From the NCBI RefSeq assembly GCF_027244095.1, contig NC_069665.1, positions 1,118,501-1,182,500 of the forward strand: DNA of 64,000 nucleotides, read 5' to 3'. Position 1 is the first letter of the stretch; each line of letters opens with the position of its first letter. The notes below the pieces were generated by a model. That model was given only the letters and a program-made list of their open reading frames with translations, was not told the origin of the DNA and did no database searches. The stretch comes from Hemicordylus capensis. Lineage: Eukaryota > Chordata > Lepidosauria > Squamata > Cordylidae. Positions 34,798 to 43,680 of this stretch are shown piece by piece. Position numbers and translations under genes: made by a program.

Positions 34798-36323
34798 GCT
34801 GCTGGGAAGCAGAGGCAGCTGGGCTCCCTTTGGTGCCCCCCCCCCAGCCTGTTAGGACAAGCCACAACTGGCGCAGAATCATCTCAGACAGCAGCTCTTG
34901 CATTCAAGGCCATTTTGCCTCTCTGTTTATACCCCACCCACCCATGTGAGTATATAGACACGTGCCGGCTGAGGCAAGCACTTCAGGCACCTAATGAACC
35001 GTAGTCCACCAAAGTCTCTGCCACAATGAAAATGTTTGTTTTTAAGGTGCCCCGACAGGCTTGGCTGTTCCGGGTACGATCTGGGTGTTTTATTGCTATT
35101 GCATGAGAATGTTTGTAGAGTCACAAGCAGAGCTCATTAGTCCCAAGAGGTGAAACCGATTAGCTCAGCTGGAAGGAGCAAGTGGAGCCGAAGGGATGCC
35201 TGCCTGCCTGCCTGCCTGCCTGCCTGGCTACTGCCAGCAGCAAAAGGCAGGAGAGGGAGAGGGAGTGCCCTGCTGGGACCACCACCACCACCACCACCAC
35301 GTGTCCTGCCTGGTCCTGGGAATTCTTGGTGGCTGATTATGTGGTGGGCTGGCTCATAAGTCAACACCAGCAGTTTCCTGGCTTGAGTCTTCTCTGGACT
35401 GAGCAGGTTGTTGTCTGCTTCAAGGCCCAGACCAGCAAGGCGGGAGGGATGTCTCTTTCTTCCAGTACTCCGTGCCCTGGTGGGGTTGATTTGCCTTCCC
35501 TGTTGCTGCAAGGACAGTTACAGTAGTCTTGCTAGCTTTGGAAACTTAATTAGAAATGGGCTACCAACAAGAAGAAGCTTTTATTCCAGTTTTGAAATTG
35601 GACTTTGTAGAAATTCTTTGTCTTTTAAGATGCACATTTCAGATTTGTAAATCCCCTTCTCATTTTTTTAAAAATCTGAATGTGTCATTCTGACTTTAAG
35701 ATCTGATACTTGCTTTTAAATTTGAGCGGATTTGTCAGCTTTTAGTAAGTACTTAATTTCTGTGGTGTGTCTGTCTGCCATGCATCTGTGAAGGGAGACA
35801 TCATATTTGAGTTTCACCCTCAAAGTTGGTTTTGACACTCTCTCCCCTTCACCGTTCAGTCATTGAGCATCACTTGTTTAAAAGCTGGGGTTTAAACCGT
35901 TTAAATAAATAATAGATGTGCAGTCATGAATACCACTTCTCGGCTGTTCTGAGGTCTTCCTCCTGAGGAGGCAAAGAAATGCGTGAAAAATTTAGGATGC
36001 AACACAGTGGGTATTCCAGTTTTCCAAAGCTGAATAAAATAGGGGAGGATAGTACTTATGTTTTGTTTTTTGAAAGTGGAAATCCACATCTCAGAAGCTG
36101 GGCTCCAAGTCTTGCATCATTTCCCCAGTTTTCAAGTGTGGGTGAAATTTCATTTCAACTCAGGTTGACCCTCACGTATCCTCCTTCCCACCTTCCCTTT
36201 TGCCAGGAGATGAGCATCCAGCAGCTCACCAACTACAGAAAGAGCATTATGAATCTGTCCGATGGGGGAAAGCTTTACCGCAAGGAACTGGAGATCGTAC
36301 TCTGCAATGAGCCCCCCCTGTAA
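12661..36323 (+). CDS. CALB2: Calretinin (calbindin 2), 11 coding exons, complete
   Basis: Calretinin is a cytosolic EF-hand calcium buffer and sensor of neurons, including auditory, retinal and interneuron types. The exons join without any frame break to 270 residues; human calretinin has 271. Visible canonical EF-hand loops are residues 28-39 ([12 protein letters not shown]), 75-86 ([12 protein letters not shown]), 119-130 ([12 protein letters not shown]), 163-174 ([12 protein letters not shown]) and 207-218 ([12 protein letters not shown]). The sixth EF-hand, in the last exon, is degenerate, as is usual for the family, and should not bind calcium. The N-terminus [20 protein letters not shown] and the C-terminus [10 protein letters not shown] match calretinin rather than calbindin-D28k. 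The start is the ATG at 12661, about 110 bases after the expected TATA-driven start site. Intron phases are 1,0,0,0,0,0,2,0,0,0; intron 1 is 10.1 kb. All splice sites are GT-AG. No truncation or missing key residue is seen. Confidence 0.98.
15058..15150 (+). repeat. Dispersed repeat (ccaaaaatggctcaggg family)
   Basis: (ATTT)n then tgcccttccaaaatggctca and gggtggtttacaaca. Confidence 0.65.
15430..15575. repeat. Foldback element, ACTACAACTCCC family
   Basis: Left ttggattacaactcccatct; right ggagctgtgatccaacatca; ends aaggctgagaatccctgcc. Confidence 0.7.
16058..16078. repeat. (CA)n microsatellite
   Basis: About ten CA units. Confidence 0.9.
16965..17222 (-). mobile_element. Sauria-type SINE with Bov-B tail
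   Basis: Minus strand: tRNA head agccacctaatggcacagtg, B box ccggttcgaatcccc, body, then a 3' tail ending near gtcgactttac, related to the Bov-B LINE end. Confidence 0.75.
17994..18130. repeat. Foldback element, best-preserved copy
   Basis: Arms of about 55 bases: gttccctctcacagggactc and ggactacaactcccataatg on the left, mirrored by ctgggagttgtagtcc and tccctgtgagagggaa on the right. A near-perfect hairpin with a loop of about 25 bases. Confidence 0.8.
19600..20600 (-). mobile_element. LINE reverse-transcriptase fragment (L2/Rex1/CR1-like), split by an insertion
   Basis: Minus-strand translation shows RT blocks: [12 protein letters not shown] (about 20480-20530), [20 protein letters not shown] (about 20200-20290) and, after a gap, ADDTQL (19639-19656) followed by FSFP. 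These match the GVPQGS...LSPLLFNIYM and YADDTQL motifs of non-LTR retrotransposons. The Tyr of YADD is replaced and the frame is broken, so it is inactive. DNA from about 19706 to 20170 is a later insertion. Confidence 0.75.
19779..20087. mobile_element. hAT-like non-autonomous DNA transposon
   Basis: Ends cagaggcacacttag and, inverted, cagaggcgtacctag, close to the hAT-type CAGRGGCG terminus. The right end continues gtaattttggagcc, shared with the copy at 43455. It lies inside the insertion that splits the LINE. Confidence 0.55.
20675..20795. repeat. Foldback element, ACTACAACTCCC family
   Basis: gttcccaaactgggctctcc ... cacaactcccactg ... gttatagtctagtccaaggt. Degenerate. Confidence 0.6.
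20898..21200 (-). mobile_element. 5S/tRNA composite SINE
   Basis: Minus strand starts gaggagagctggtc, then the 5S-like ctaagcagagtc, a shrunken tRNA part, the body and tail gcagcttcccatgttcctat. Full length, about 300 bp. Confidence 0.75.
22886..22962 (+). CDS. CALB2: CALB2 coding exon 2
   Basis: Acceptor ttctttcag precedes it and donor gtatgc follows. It codes [20 protein letters not shown] and then RKGAGM (residues 31-56), completing EF1. It ends in phase 0. Confidence 0.97.
23157..23420 (-). mobile_element. 5S/tRNA composite SINE
   Basis: Minus strand: ctggtcttctggtagcaagc ... gcagggcccaccctgatttg ... ggatgggaaact (5S box-C-like) ... body. Ends diverged. Confidence 0.7.
23450..23487. repeat. 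(CA)n microsatellite
   Basis: About 19 CA units. Confidence 0.95.
23840..23929 (+). CDS. CALB2: CALB2 coding exon 3
   Basis: Acceptor tccttgcag, donor gtgagc. It codes residues 57-86 ([10 protein letters not shown]...KIEMSE), the whole second EF-hand. The linker GSKNVN differs from human MSKSDN, a variable spot. Confidence 0.97.
24895..24970 (+). mobile_element. Possible LINE 3' tail
   Basis: ggaataaagtttcattgac followed by (TGAT)-like repeats, as in several reptile LINE tails. No coding part. Confidence 0.3.
25368..25413. repeat. (GATT)n microsatellite
   Basis: About eleven GATT units, joined to a SINE tail at 25413. Confidence 0.95.
25413..25545 (-). mobile_element. tRNA-related SINE fragment
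   Basis: catatcctgctcttcctcca, agagtggtctacaca and ctggcccagagtcactgcat match the antisense 3' half of a common squamate SINE; other pieces are at 40743 and 42405. Confidence 0.55.
25859..25939 (+). CDS. CALB2: CALB2 coding exon 4
   Basis: Acceptor cccctgcag, donor gtaagc. It codes residues 87-113 ([20 protein letters not shown] then SSAEFME), the linker between EF2 and EF3, nearly identical to human. Confidence 0.98.
26500..26600. repeat. Foldback element, ACTACAACTCCC family
   Basis: gtggatgatgggagatgtag, then ccaacagcagctggggaccc and aggttgagaaccctg. Confidence 0.65.
26643..26962 (-). mobile_element. 5S/tRNA composite SINE, split by a foldback element
   Basis: Tail part at 26643-26691, then the foldback element 26692-26803, then the 5S-like head to 26962 (minus: agagctggtcctgtggtg, gtctggatgggagacta-like block). 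Confidence 0.65.
26692..26803. repeat. Foldback element inside a SINE
   Basis: Arms gatgaactgcaacttccagc and atgggagttgcagttcagca. Inserted in the composite SINE, so it is younger than that copy. Confidence 0.6.
27417..27722 (-). mobile_element. 5S/tRNA composite SINE keeping both complete heads
   Basis: Minus strand, in order: 5S-like block (aagcagggtctgccctgg then ctggatgggagac, 27638-27649), then a full tRNA-like block (gccgttactcgatggtagag ... cccaggttcc), then the shared body and tail. Other copies have a shortened tRNA block. Confidence 0.75.
28307..28363 (+). CDS. CALB2: CALB2 coding exon 5
   Basis: Acceptor ccattgcag, donor gtaggc. It codes residues 114-132 ([19 protein letters not shown]), the EF3 loop. 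Confidence 0.98.
28520..28705 (-). mobile_element. MIR-like ancient SINE fragment
   Basis: ttacaacagctctgtatggc and ccttgcagaggcagatgaac resemble the MIR/L2 3' core in antisense; gacttgaacccaggcc is the B box in antisense. Diverged. Confidence 0.45.
29017..29094 (+). CDS. CALB2: CALB2 coding exon 6
   Basis: Acceptor cccctctag, donor gtaagt. It codes residues 133-158 ([20 protein letters not shown] then EYTQTI). LLEKAN replaces human LLKKAN. Confidence 0.98.
30560..31046 (+). mobile_element. L1 LINE 3' end, 5' truncated
   Basis: The frame ending at TGA 30747-30749 reads [20 protein letters not shown] and [14 protein letters not shown], the typical end of L1 ORF2. A polypyrimidine-rich 3' UTR with (CT)n follows, ending aataaaaactgtaaaaag. 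Confidence 0.75.
30852..30877. repeat. (CT)n microsatellite
   Basis: About 13 CT units, in the L1 3' UTR. Confidence 0.95.
31165..31280. repeat. Foldback element, ACTACAACTCCC family
   Basis: Left gggctacaactcccagcatc; right gatcctgggagttgtggttt. Well preserved. Confidence 0.75.
31626..31681 (+). CDS. CALB2: CALB2 coding exon 7
   Basis: Acceptor tttctctccag, donor gtaaga. It codes residues 159-176 plus two bases of Arg177 ([18 protein letters not shown]), the EF4 loop. It ends in phase 2. Confidence 0.97.
31735..31870. repeat. Foldback element, ACTACAACTCCC family
   Basis: Begins 54 bases after CALB2 exon 7. Left ggcctacagttcccataatc; right ggactatgggagctgtagtc; ends aagttgagcaggcctgc. Confidence 0.7.
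32495..32534 (+). CDS. CALB2: CALB2 coding exon 8
   Basis: A 40-base micro-exon. Acceptor cctctgcag, donor gtaaca. It completes Arg177 and codes [13 protein letters not shown] (residues 178-190). It is too short to appear as an open frame by itself and was placed by frame and homology. Confidence 0.97.
32614..32667 (+). CDS. CALB2: CALB2 coding exon 9
   Basis: Acceptor gatttgttcag, donor gtatga. It codes residues 191-208 ([18 protein letters not shown]), the helix leading into EF5. The intron before it is only 79 bases. Confidence 0.97.
33395..33715 (+). repeat. Dispersed repeat (ccaaaaatggctcaggg family), longest copy
   Basis: (ATTT)n, ccaaaaatggctcagggtgg, caaagggctcataatc, agcaacagtcactagagg, ccagttactctccccctgct, (TTC)n. 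About 320 bp. Confidence 0.7.
34365..34436 (+). CDS. CALB2: CALB2 coding exon 10
   Basis: Acceptor aatatccag, donor gtgtgt. It codes residues 209-232 ([20 protein letters not shown] then KNKK). The loop has DGNGF where human has DRSGY, still a canonical calcium loop. Confidence 0.97.
34518..34559. repeat. (CA)n microsatellite
   Basis: About 20 units starting 82 bases after CALB2 exon 10. Confidence 0.95.
34650..34850 (+). repeat. Palindrome-plus-(GA)n repeat, copy 1
   Basis: Hairpin arms gcaggctggcccttcatcag (from 34659) and acctgacaaaaggccagcc (from 34709), then (GA)n, then agcagaggcagctggg and a C run. Same order as 47215-47395. Confidence 0.6.
34757..34795. repeat. (GA)n microsatellite
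   Basis: About 18 units. Confidence 0.95.
35197..35225. repeat. (TGCC)n microsatellite
   Basis: Seven TGCC units. Confidence 0.95.
35278..35300. repeat. (CCA)n microsatellite
   Basis: Seven CCA units. Confidence 0.95.
36207..36323 (+). CDS. CALB2: CALB2 coding exon 11 with stop codon
   Basis: Acceptor cttttgccag. It codes residues 233-270 ending CNEPPL and then TAA at 36321-36323. It carries the inactive sixth EF-hand, including [12 protein letters not shown]. Confidence 0.97.
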   Translation, partial: EMSIQQLTNYRKSIMNLSDGGKLYRKELEIVLCNEPPL

Positions 36324-36742
36324 AAGAGGAGCTGCCCCCTTCACCACTCTCTCGCCCTGCCCTGCCACTACCACAAAGGCAACTGAAGAGGCCACAATGA
36401 CACGTGAAGGAAGGACCATTGTCTGACCTGCATCTGGGTGATCCTCCCAACCCCGCAAGGCTTGGCTCGCTGATGCGCTTGTGACTTTGGCAACAGAACC
36501 TCTGCCAGATGGTGGGGGAAGGGTAGCGCTGCATGACCTCCCTACTGGGGGCTCCAATCTAGACTTCTTTTCCCAGCCCTGCTTGTTTCTCTCTTTTAGT
36601 TATGATAGTTTGTGTCTTGTAAATCCCCATATCGGGAGAGGGTGTTCTTTTGCTCTTGATTTTTATCTTTTGCCTTCTTTTCATGTTCAGTCTTCTTGTT
36701 TACCAAAGAAGAGTTACAAATAAAATGGATGTTCTGCTACAG
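36324..36742 (+). other. CALB2: CALB2 3' UTR with poly(A) signal at 36719-36724
   Basis: After the TAA, about 420 bases lead to AATAAA at 36719-36724. A GT-rich stretch (gatgttgtgagttg) about 20 bases later marks the probable cleavage region. The exact cleavage site is inferred. Confidence 0.8.
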
Positions 36743-37262
36743 GATGTTGTGAGTTGCATCTGGCATCTCTTATTTCCCTAAATGCTTCTGGGCTGAAGCA
36801 CAAATGGCCAGGTTTGCAGAAGGGAAGCCTTGGTTTCTGCTTGAGGTAGCAATTCTCTTTCATGGGACAATTGTGAACAACTGTATAACAAATGTGACCA
36901 GGGGTTTGGAAACACAGAAGTGTAGCAGAATTATTGGCACATTCTTCTCTTGGTAGGTATGAGGTGCAGCAGAGAAACTGTAGTGGCCGGCTTGGCGTAG
37001 CTCCCCGTCTGCTTTGGCCTACACTGCCTGGCCCAACTCTTAAATCCAAAGAAGCAACAGGCAGCTCAGGAGATTCTGGCTGTAGCCTCACCAAACCTGG
37101 TGTTGAAGCCATTGATTGAGCCTCAACTCATTTCCCATTCATTGCTTCTGCAACCAGATATTTCTACCCACCCATGCAAACAAATCAGGTTGTGTGGTGT
37201 TAGCTCGGAGCTCCAATGCATGTTGATGACCTTTTGTGGTGAGGAAGAGGACAGCTGAGTGA

Positions 37263-37545
37263 CATAGGAACATAGGAAGCTGCCATAGACTGAGTCAGAC
37301 CCTCGGTCCATCTAGCTCAGTATTGTCTACACAGGCTGGCAGTGGCTTCTCTAAGGTTGCAGGCAGGAGTCTCTCTCAGCCCTCTCTGGGAGATGCTGCC
37401 AGATGCTGCCAGACTTGGAACCTTCTGCTCTTCCCAGAGTGGCTCCATCCCCTGAGGGGAATCTCTTCCAGTGCTCACACACCAAGGCTCCCATTTATAT
37501 GCAACCAGGGCAGACCCTGCTTAGCAAAGGGGAGAAGTCATGCTT
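37263..37545 (-). mobile_element. 5S/tRNA composite SINE
   Basis: Tail ataggaacataggaagctgc on the left; 5S-like block (minus: aagcagggtctgccctggtt) on the right, the extreme 5' end missing. Confidence 0.75.
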
Positions 37546-37709
37546 GGAACCGGCAGGGCAGTGAGTGGGCTGACAGGCTGTGGGTGAGTGAAGGAGCAGG
37601 GCGGGTGAGCAGACTGGAGGAGGGAGCTGCTTGGGCCCTGTAGGAAGGAGGAGGGAGGAGGAGCAGGAGCAGAATCAGGCCTCGGGTGAGGAGGTCTAAG
37701 GGGTGAGGG

Positions 37710-38001
37710 CCATATAAGCTGAAAAGTCTGTGTACAGTCTGGGATATGACTGTATCTGATGGTGGCTTTAGAAATGAAGCTCCCTGTACCCACACTTTGA
37801 CTTGGTTTTCCATGTGTACATTGGGCTGGGGAGGGATACATCCAGGCAGACATTTAACAGGTGCAGTTTCCCTAATCACTTCCTAGAGATGCCCCTAATG
37901 AATTTCTGCCTGATGCATCTCTGATCAAGTCGAAGTGTGAGTGCATGGAGTCTCATTTCTAAAGCCATCACCATATACAAAAGTCTTTGCAGCTTATATG
38001 G
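37710..38001. mobile_element. Foldback MITE, 292 bp with arms of about 95 bp
   Basis: Ends ccatataagct and agcttatatgg. Arms share ggctttagaaatga and the blocks next to it. There is no ORF. Confidence 0.75.
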
Positions 38002-38099
38002 TGCAGAAGTTCAGATGGGCACCTTAACTTGCAATTTCCATTCTTTTTAGAGCACAAGTGAAAATGAAAAGCATCTTAACTCTCATCTTAAACTGAAGG

Positions 38100-38235
38100 G
38101 TTCGGGATTACTGATATACCAACTTTCAATAAAGTTCTCAAAGCTGTTTACATAGAAAAAGAGTAACAAGATGGTGATTCCCTCTCCCCAAAGGGCTCAC
38201 AATCGAAACAGAAACACAAGGAAGTCACCAGTGGG
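38100..38235 (+). repeat. Dispersed repeat (aagggctcacaatc family), diverged
   Basis: ctgatataccaactttcaat, caaagctgtttacatagaaa, ccccaaagggctcacaatcg. Confidence 0.5.
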
Positions 38236-39222
38236 TGTTGGGACTGAATAGGGACTGAATCGGATCCTGCTAACTGGGCCAAAAGGGACCGTTCAAAGTG
38301 GTGGATCTCCTCCATTTATCAGGAGGAGACCGAGGCAACGGTCTAGAAGGGGCACCCAAGTCAAAGCTGCATCCCAGGAGCCCATCGGGATGTTCAGCTG
38401 GTTGCTTTGGAGACCCAAAGGGCAGTGTTGTGCCTGTTTGGCCAGCATGTTGCCCTGCAGGGTCAAGCGAGAGGCTCACGAGGGACCCTGTGGATGCACA
38501 GGGTTGTTTCCAGCACAGCAGGCTGGTTATGAGCAGAAGGATGTGGTCAGAGGGACGGCCTGGGCTGCCCCCAGTGGGGATTGGGAGGGGCTGAAGGACT
38601 GTGGCCCGGAGAAGTGGCTGTGGGCGGCAGCTGTCAAGCCCCTCCCTCGCCTCAACTTGGGGGCACTTTGTGGGGAGCAGAAGGAGACACAGCCAGGGGG
38701 ACAGAATGCAGAAAACCCAGACCCAGATGTGTCAGTCTCACACCTGGACTGCGGGTTCGACACTTGGGAAGCAGACTTGTGCACCAGCCCAACACACACA
38801 CACAAGACAACCCTGGCGTGGAGCCACCCTGAATGTGAAGCAACATTCCCAGAGTGCCACGGTAGCCACTGGCCTTCCTGATGGAGCTGGCTGTGTTTCT
38901 GTCTGGCCTCTGGAAGGTTTGCAGCTGGGGTTCTGGCTCGCTCTGGGGTCCCCAGCTGACGTTGCCGGAGTGCCGCTCCCCTCCTCCCCAGCCTCAAGGC
39001 CCCAAAGCTGTCGCCCCACAACAATCCGCGTTCTGGTTCCGAAGCATTTGCTGCCAGAGCAAAAGAGGTTTCTGGAGCTTTCCCTTTGGCTCCCCATATG
39101 CTCTGCTAGGAAGCTGCTATGTTGAGATTTTTCAGAATTTTGACTAAACATCAAAGATTGGGGTGAAAGACAGAGCAATCTGGCCAAGGAGCAGTAGAGC
39201 AGGATGTGGCTGCCTGGAAGCC

Positions 39223-39249
39223 GTGTGTGTGTGTGTGTGTGTGTGTGTT
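39223..39249. repeat. (GT)n microsatellite
   Basis: About 13 units. Confidence 0.95.
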
Positions 39250-40742
39250 GCGGGGTACGAAGCCACACCGGGCACCCTTTGAACAGCGAACCCTTTGCAG
39301 AATCTCCCGTGTATACTCTGACGTCATGGCCAAGAACGAGGAGCTAGAAATGTTCTGTGGGTTACTTCCTGAGGGGTCACAGCTATGCCGGAACTTCTGC
39401 ACCGTCCACTTGTAGCCGATATGTTGAATCTAACCGGTGATCACAGAAACCAAAGCGATGGAGAAAGAGGAATAGCATGGCAGAAGCTGGGGGGGGGGTC
39501 CATACATTATAATGAATGCCTTTTTTTTTTAAGAGAGAGAGGCAGAGAGGCTGACCTTTTCATCTCCATAAAATCCATGGCACGCCACTTTGTTTGGTCT
39601 CATTGCCACGCTAGCTGGCAGATGGCTTCTAGCAAACTTCTGCAAGAAGGTGCCAATGCCAGAACTGAGATGAAACGAGATCAGACAGAGAACATCTGCT
39701 TTGGTCATCTTAATTGCAGCGAGCTGGCAATCTATGTGGAGGCTAAATTAGGACAGGTGAGAACAAGAGCACCCACCCTGTCTGGCTGTGGGTTGGATCT
39801 GCCCAGAAGCTCCAACACTGGTATTGCAGCCCTGGTGGGTCTGTGAAAGAGGAGCTCAGCCTCAGGAGGTCAGAGCCGAGAGGGGCTTCTGTTCTCATCC
39901 CCACCTGGGCAGGAATGGAATCCACCGCCTAATTAGCGGGCTCTGGAAATCACCTTCCGGGCCTGTCACTTTTGAGCAGCTATCAAACAAATCTTCAAAG
40001 GCAGGCAGAGTTTGAAATCTGCTCTGTTTCTGCTGCTCGGCCTTGATTGATTGCAGTGGAGCTTTGGGAAGAAGAGTTGAGCGCCTGTGCAAACTGGGGC
40101 CGCTGAGAAGACGGCCTGGAAACGGCTGCTGGAGCTGCTTCCAGAGTGATCGTTTCTGGAGCCCTTCAAGGGACATGGTGTCTGAACCCCTTGGGGGGAG
40201 GGATGCAGCATCGAGAGCCATGCCAGCCGGGAGGGTGAATTCCAGCAACAAGGTGGGAGCATCAGGGGCTGCCAGCTGACCCCTCAGGGAAGGCAGGATG
40301 CACAGCAAGTTTAAAGGTTTGCTTTTCTTTTTGAGGCTGGTTTCTGCCTTCACCTTGCTATGTCGGGTAAATTGTGATACAAGTAGCTGCCACACAGCTC
40401 TGACAGATTGTCATAATACTGACTCTGTGGATCCATGCCAGTCTGGTGTATATAAGAATTAGTAAATCATTTCATTTGTAATACCGAAAGAACATATTAA
40501 AACACAAAAAAGAAAACACATACCGTACATAATCATAAAATCTACATGATGGCAGTCTGGTTTCTAACCTGGGTGCAAGTTTAGTCCTGAAATGTTTATC
40601 AGAACCATGAGTTGGAGGTGAGCAGGTACCAAACTTCCTTTCAATTTCTTGGCACAGATTATCAACCAAAGCCTCAGATGCAAACCATCTCATTGCCAAA
40701 CTCAAGGCCAAAAAAGATCCAGTATCATGTAGCAGATGGAAC

Positions 40743-40835
40743 ATTAGACTACGACTCAGCCATGAAACTCACCGGGTGACCTGAGGCTGGTTTAGTGAGT
40801 TCTCAGTCTCCCTCACGGGGTTTTTTGCAAGGATA
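40743..40835 (+). mobile_element. tRNA-related SINE fragment
   Basis: ttagactacgactcagccat, gaaactcaccgggtgacct and agtctccctcacggggtt match the middle of a common squamate SINE. Confidence 0.5.
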
Positions 40836-40971
40836 AGCGGGGAGGGCTGGATGCTGCCTGGAGATGGACAGGTGGATCTTCCATAAGCAGAAGCAACCCA
40901 GGAAAAGTCCAGAAAACAAAGTGCATCCAGATAAGCTGCAGGCTGCCAAGTGACCACAAGCTGAACTCCTT

Positions 40972-41250
40972 GAGGTCATTCATGCAATTGTACAAAAATC
41001 CATTCAAGCAAAAATTGTGTTCCACCCGGTTTGAGCACTGTGTTTGCTCCCAATTTTTGGTTGTGTGGGGAAGCAAAGTAAGAGGAAAACCTAGGTAGAA
41101 GTGATTGTGTGGAAGCAAGGTAGGAGGAAAAGCTAGCCAGGTTCTCTTCCTACCTTGCTTCCATGCAACTGAAAACTGGGAGCACACAGCACAGCACACA
41201 CAGCTCCCACACCTTAGTCGGACACAGTTTTTGATTGTGTGAATGACCTC
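40972..41250. mobile_element. MITE, 279 bp
   Basis: Termini gaggtcattcatgcaatt and gattgtgtgaatgacctc are inverted copies. An inner hairpin uses gtggaagcaaggtagga and tcctaccttgcttcca. No ORF. Confidence 0.75.
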
Positions 41251-42369
41251 CTTTTGTAGATGGGAGATTCTGCCCTGTCCTGCCAGAGACACGAGTGACC
41301 CCTCTTCTCCCAGGGGGATTTCAGTAGCTGGGATGCTCGTCGGCCCTGCTCACATGCAACTGCCTTCTGCTCATGATCCCTTTAAACACTGACTGTTAAT
41401 ACAACCAGAAGGGAAGGTGCAACCAAGCTTTTGAGTTACACAGAAGTCTGTGTTAGAGTTGATGGGAGATTATCCTAGACTCCCTAGGCTAAAGATGAAG
41501 TTTGTTTGTTTATAGCTGGGGACCCAAGATTACCCATACTCCACAGAGGAAAAGCCCACTCTTCTTTGTCAGTGGGGGCATTAAGGGGCTCTTGCAAGGA
41601 TAAAAGGGGAGTCTGCTTTGGAGGAAGGGTTAGGAAAAGAATAAATAAAACACAGTAAGGCTCAACACATGATCTGGCTGGAGCGACGGGCTTCGAGGGT
41701 CTCATAAGTCCCTTTTGGGGAGCCTCCCAACACTGGGAGACTTGTTGTAGCCTCCCAGTTGGGAGGCTACTTGTGAGTCGTTGCGGTGCAGAGCCACACC
41801 GCAGTGACACACGAGCGTTTGACCTGCTTTTTGGGTGCTCCTGTGCTCGAAACCCGGGTTAAGCAGCGGGCCACTTAAGAGGGCTCACTACCATGCCACT
41901 GCCGGGAGCTGCACAGTATCCAGCAGTTCTCATGCGCAGTAGAAACCGGACTCCCTTCGCCCGATTTCCACTGCGCATGAGAATAGCCTCATGAGGCTCT
42001 TATTTTGACAGGGAGTGCGTTCTAAGGCCCTGGGGCAGCCACAGAGAAGGCCCGGCCCGGAGACACCACCCTTCCTCCCACCTGCAGGGCTGTGAACACT
42101 TGGCATCATCACACCACCACCACAAAAGTAGAACAGATCAGGGATCCTAGGCGGAGAAATGACGAGTGCATGGCCAACTAGGTGTGACGCCCAGTGCTCG
42201 CAAAATGTCTTCACTCGGCCTGTAGGGTAGCAAAACTAGAATAAACCACCACACTAGGGATGTTTTAATGGAGCTTCACCAACATCTGATGCATTCTGCT
42301 ACCCTGGGGCCAATTCCACTTCACCCTCTGTGTCCTTAAGCCTGATCCCTTACAGCTGAATGATCTAAC

Positions 42370-42478
42370 TCAGGGATGATGGAACCTTGGGTTGTTGTTG
42401 GACTGCAGCTCCCAAACATAACCATGTGCACGGCTCTGAGCTCCTTGGAGGAAAAGTGGGATATAAATCTAAAAATAA
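42370..42478 (+). repeat. Half foldback element joined to a SINE tail
   Basis: ttggactgcagctcccaa (foldback half) runs into ggctctgagctccttggagg and agtgggatataaatc, a SINE 3' end. Confidence 0.5.
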
Positions 42479-42479
42479 A

Positions 42480-42507
42480 GATAGATGGATAGATAGATAG
42501 ATAGACA

Positions 42508-42542
<35 letters not shown>
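42480..42542. repeat. (GATA)n/(GATT)n microsatellite
   Basis: GATA units change to GATT units, next to the SINE tail. Confidence 0.95.
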
Positions 42543-43274
42543 CATTCATCCCCGGCCACAATGACCAAAGGGAGTTCTACTCCAACGGCTCTAGGAACCC
42601 CTGGCAGAAAAGGATTAAACACCCCACAGCCTTGCCAGCTCTGGTTCCAGCCTCTTGCTCTTTGCCCCAAATTCGGGCATGGCAAGCAGGGTGACTGCCC
42701 CGGGTCTCGCTCTTTTAACCCCTATTAGAATTAACTGGAAGGGGGCCCCACACTGGCTGATTTGCCCCGGGCCCCACACCCTGCCAGGCTCTCTAAGGAC
42801 AGCCCTGGAAGGCAGAGCCGTGCTATCCTTGTCAGGCGGGTTGTGTATTGTGTGTGTGCGCGCACGATGCGTTGTGTTGATGTAAGACTACCATCAGTGC
42901 CCCAAAGGACAGCACACAGCAGGATTCCAAAAACGCCTGTCCCACCAGAGATGTCTAAGGGCAAAATGACATCATGGGCCATTTTATTTTCATCCTTTCC
43001 CCAGGCTAAGCGCTGCTAACACTCCATGCGCCTTTTCCACCCATGCTGCACCCAGAGCTGGTATTTTCGGGGAGCTTCTTCTGCCCCAGATGTCCTTGTG
43101 CATGGACAAAACGGTGGGGGTGGGGGAATGGTCCTGCCTGCAGAAGGTGGATGGGTCTGTCTCTCCGGTTCAGGAAGTCCTGGGATGCAGGTGGAACAGC
43201 AGCCTCACCTAGTGGCCTAGCCAGGCCTCTGCAACTGCTTGTTTTCGACCCCAGTGGTGTGCATAATTACAGGC

Positions 43275-43405
43275 TAATCCAGGAATCCTCAAACTTGGGT
43301 ACCCAGATCGCTGTTGGACTACAACTTCCATCATCCACAGCCACAATGACGAGCTGTAATCCAGCAACATCTGGGGAGGGACCCAATTTTGGGAACCTCC
43401 TGCTA
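43275..43405. repeat. Foldback element, ACTACAACTCCC family
   Basis: ggactacaacttccatcatc ... acgagctgtaatccagcaac ... gggaacctcctgct. Confidence 0.65.
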
Positions 43406-43454
43406 TACACAACTTATCAAAGAGAAATGAAAACGGTGTAATTGGGACTGCCAC

Positions 43455-43680
43455 CGGAGGTGCCCCTAGGTAATTTTGGAGCCTGGACCCGAAAGGCCTT
43501 TGGAGGCCCCACCCCCTCCCCGCAAAGTAAGCACCATCATGCTTGGCTGGGTGACCACACCACCCCGGACAGACTACAGAGGATTTGGGGGGCCCTAGGG
43601 GCTGTGGAGGCCCTGGACTTTGGGCCCAAAGTCCAGGGGTAAGAGCACCTTTGACTACCACTGAAACGTGTTGTGGCCCA
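43455..43680. mobile_element. hAT-like element, second copy
   Basis: ctaggtaattttggagcc, gacccgaaaggcc and tttggaggccccacc match the inverted copy at 19779-20087. Confidence 0.5.

Noticed and set aside
40472-40744. 90-codon minus-strand frame in AT-rich DNA
   Set aside because: Considered as a LINE or exon fragment. No RT, endonuclease or zinc-knuckle motif is seen, so it is not annotated.
42480-42542. Regular GATA/GATT units as a possible array
   Set aside because: Plain microsatellite; there are no spacers, so it is not CRISPR-like. No CRISPR array exists in the window.
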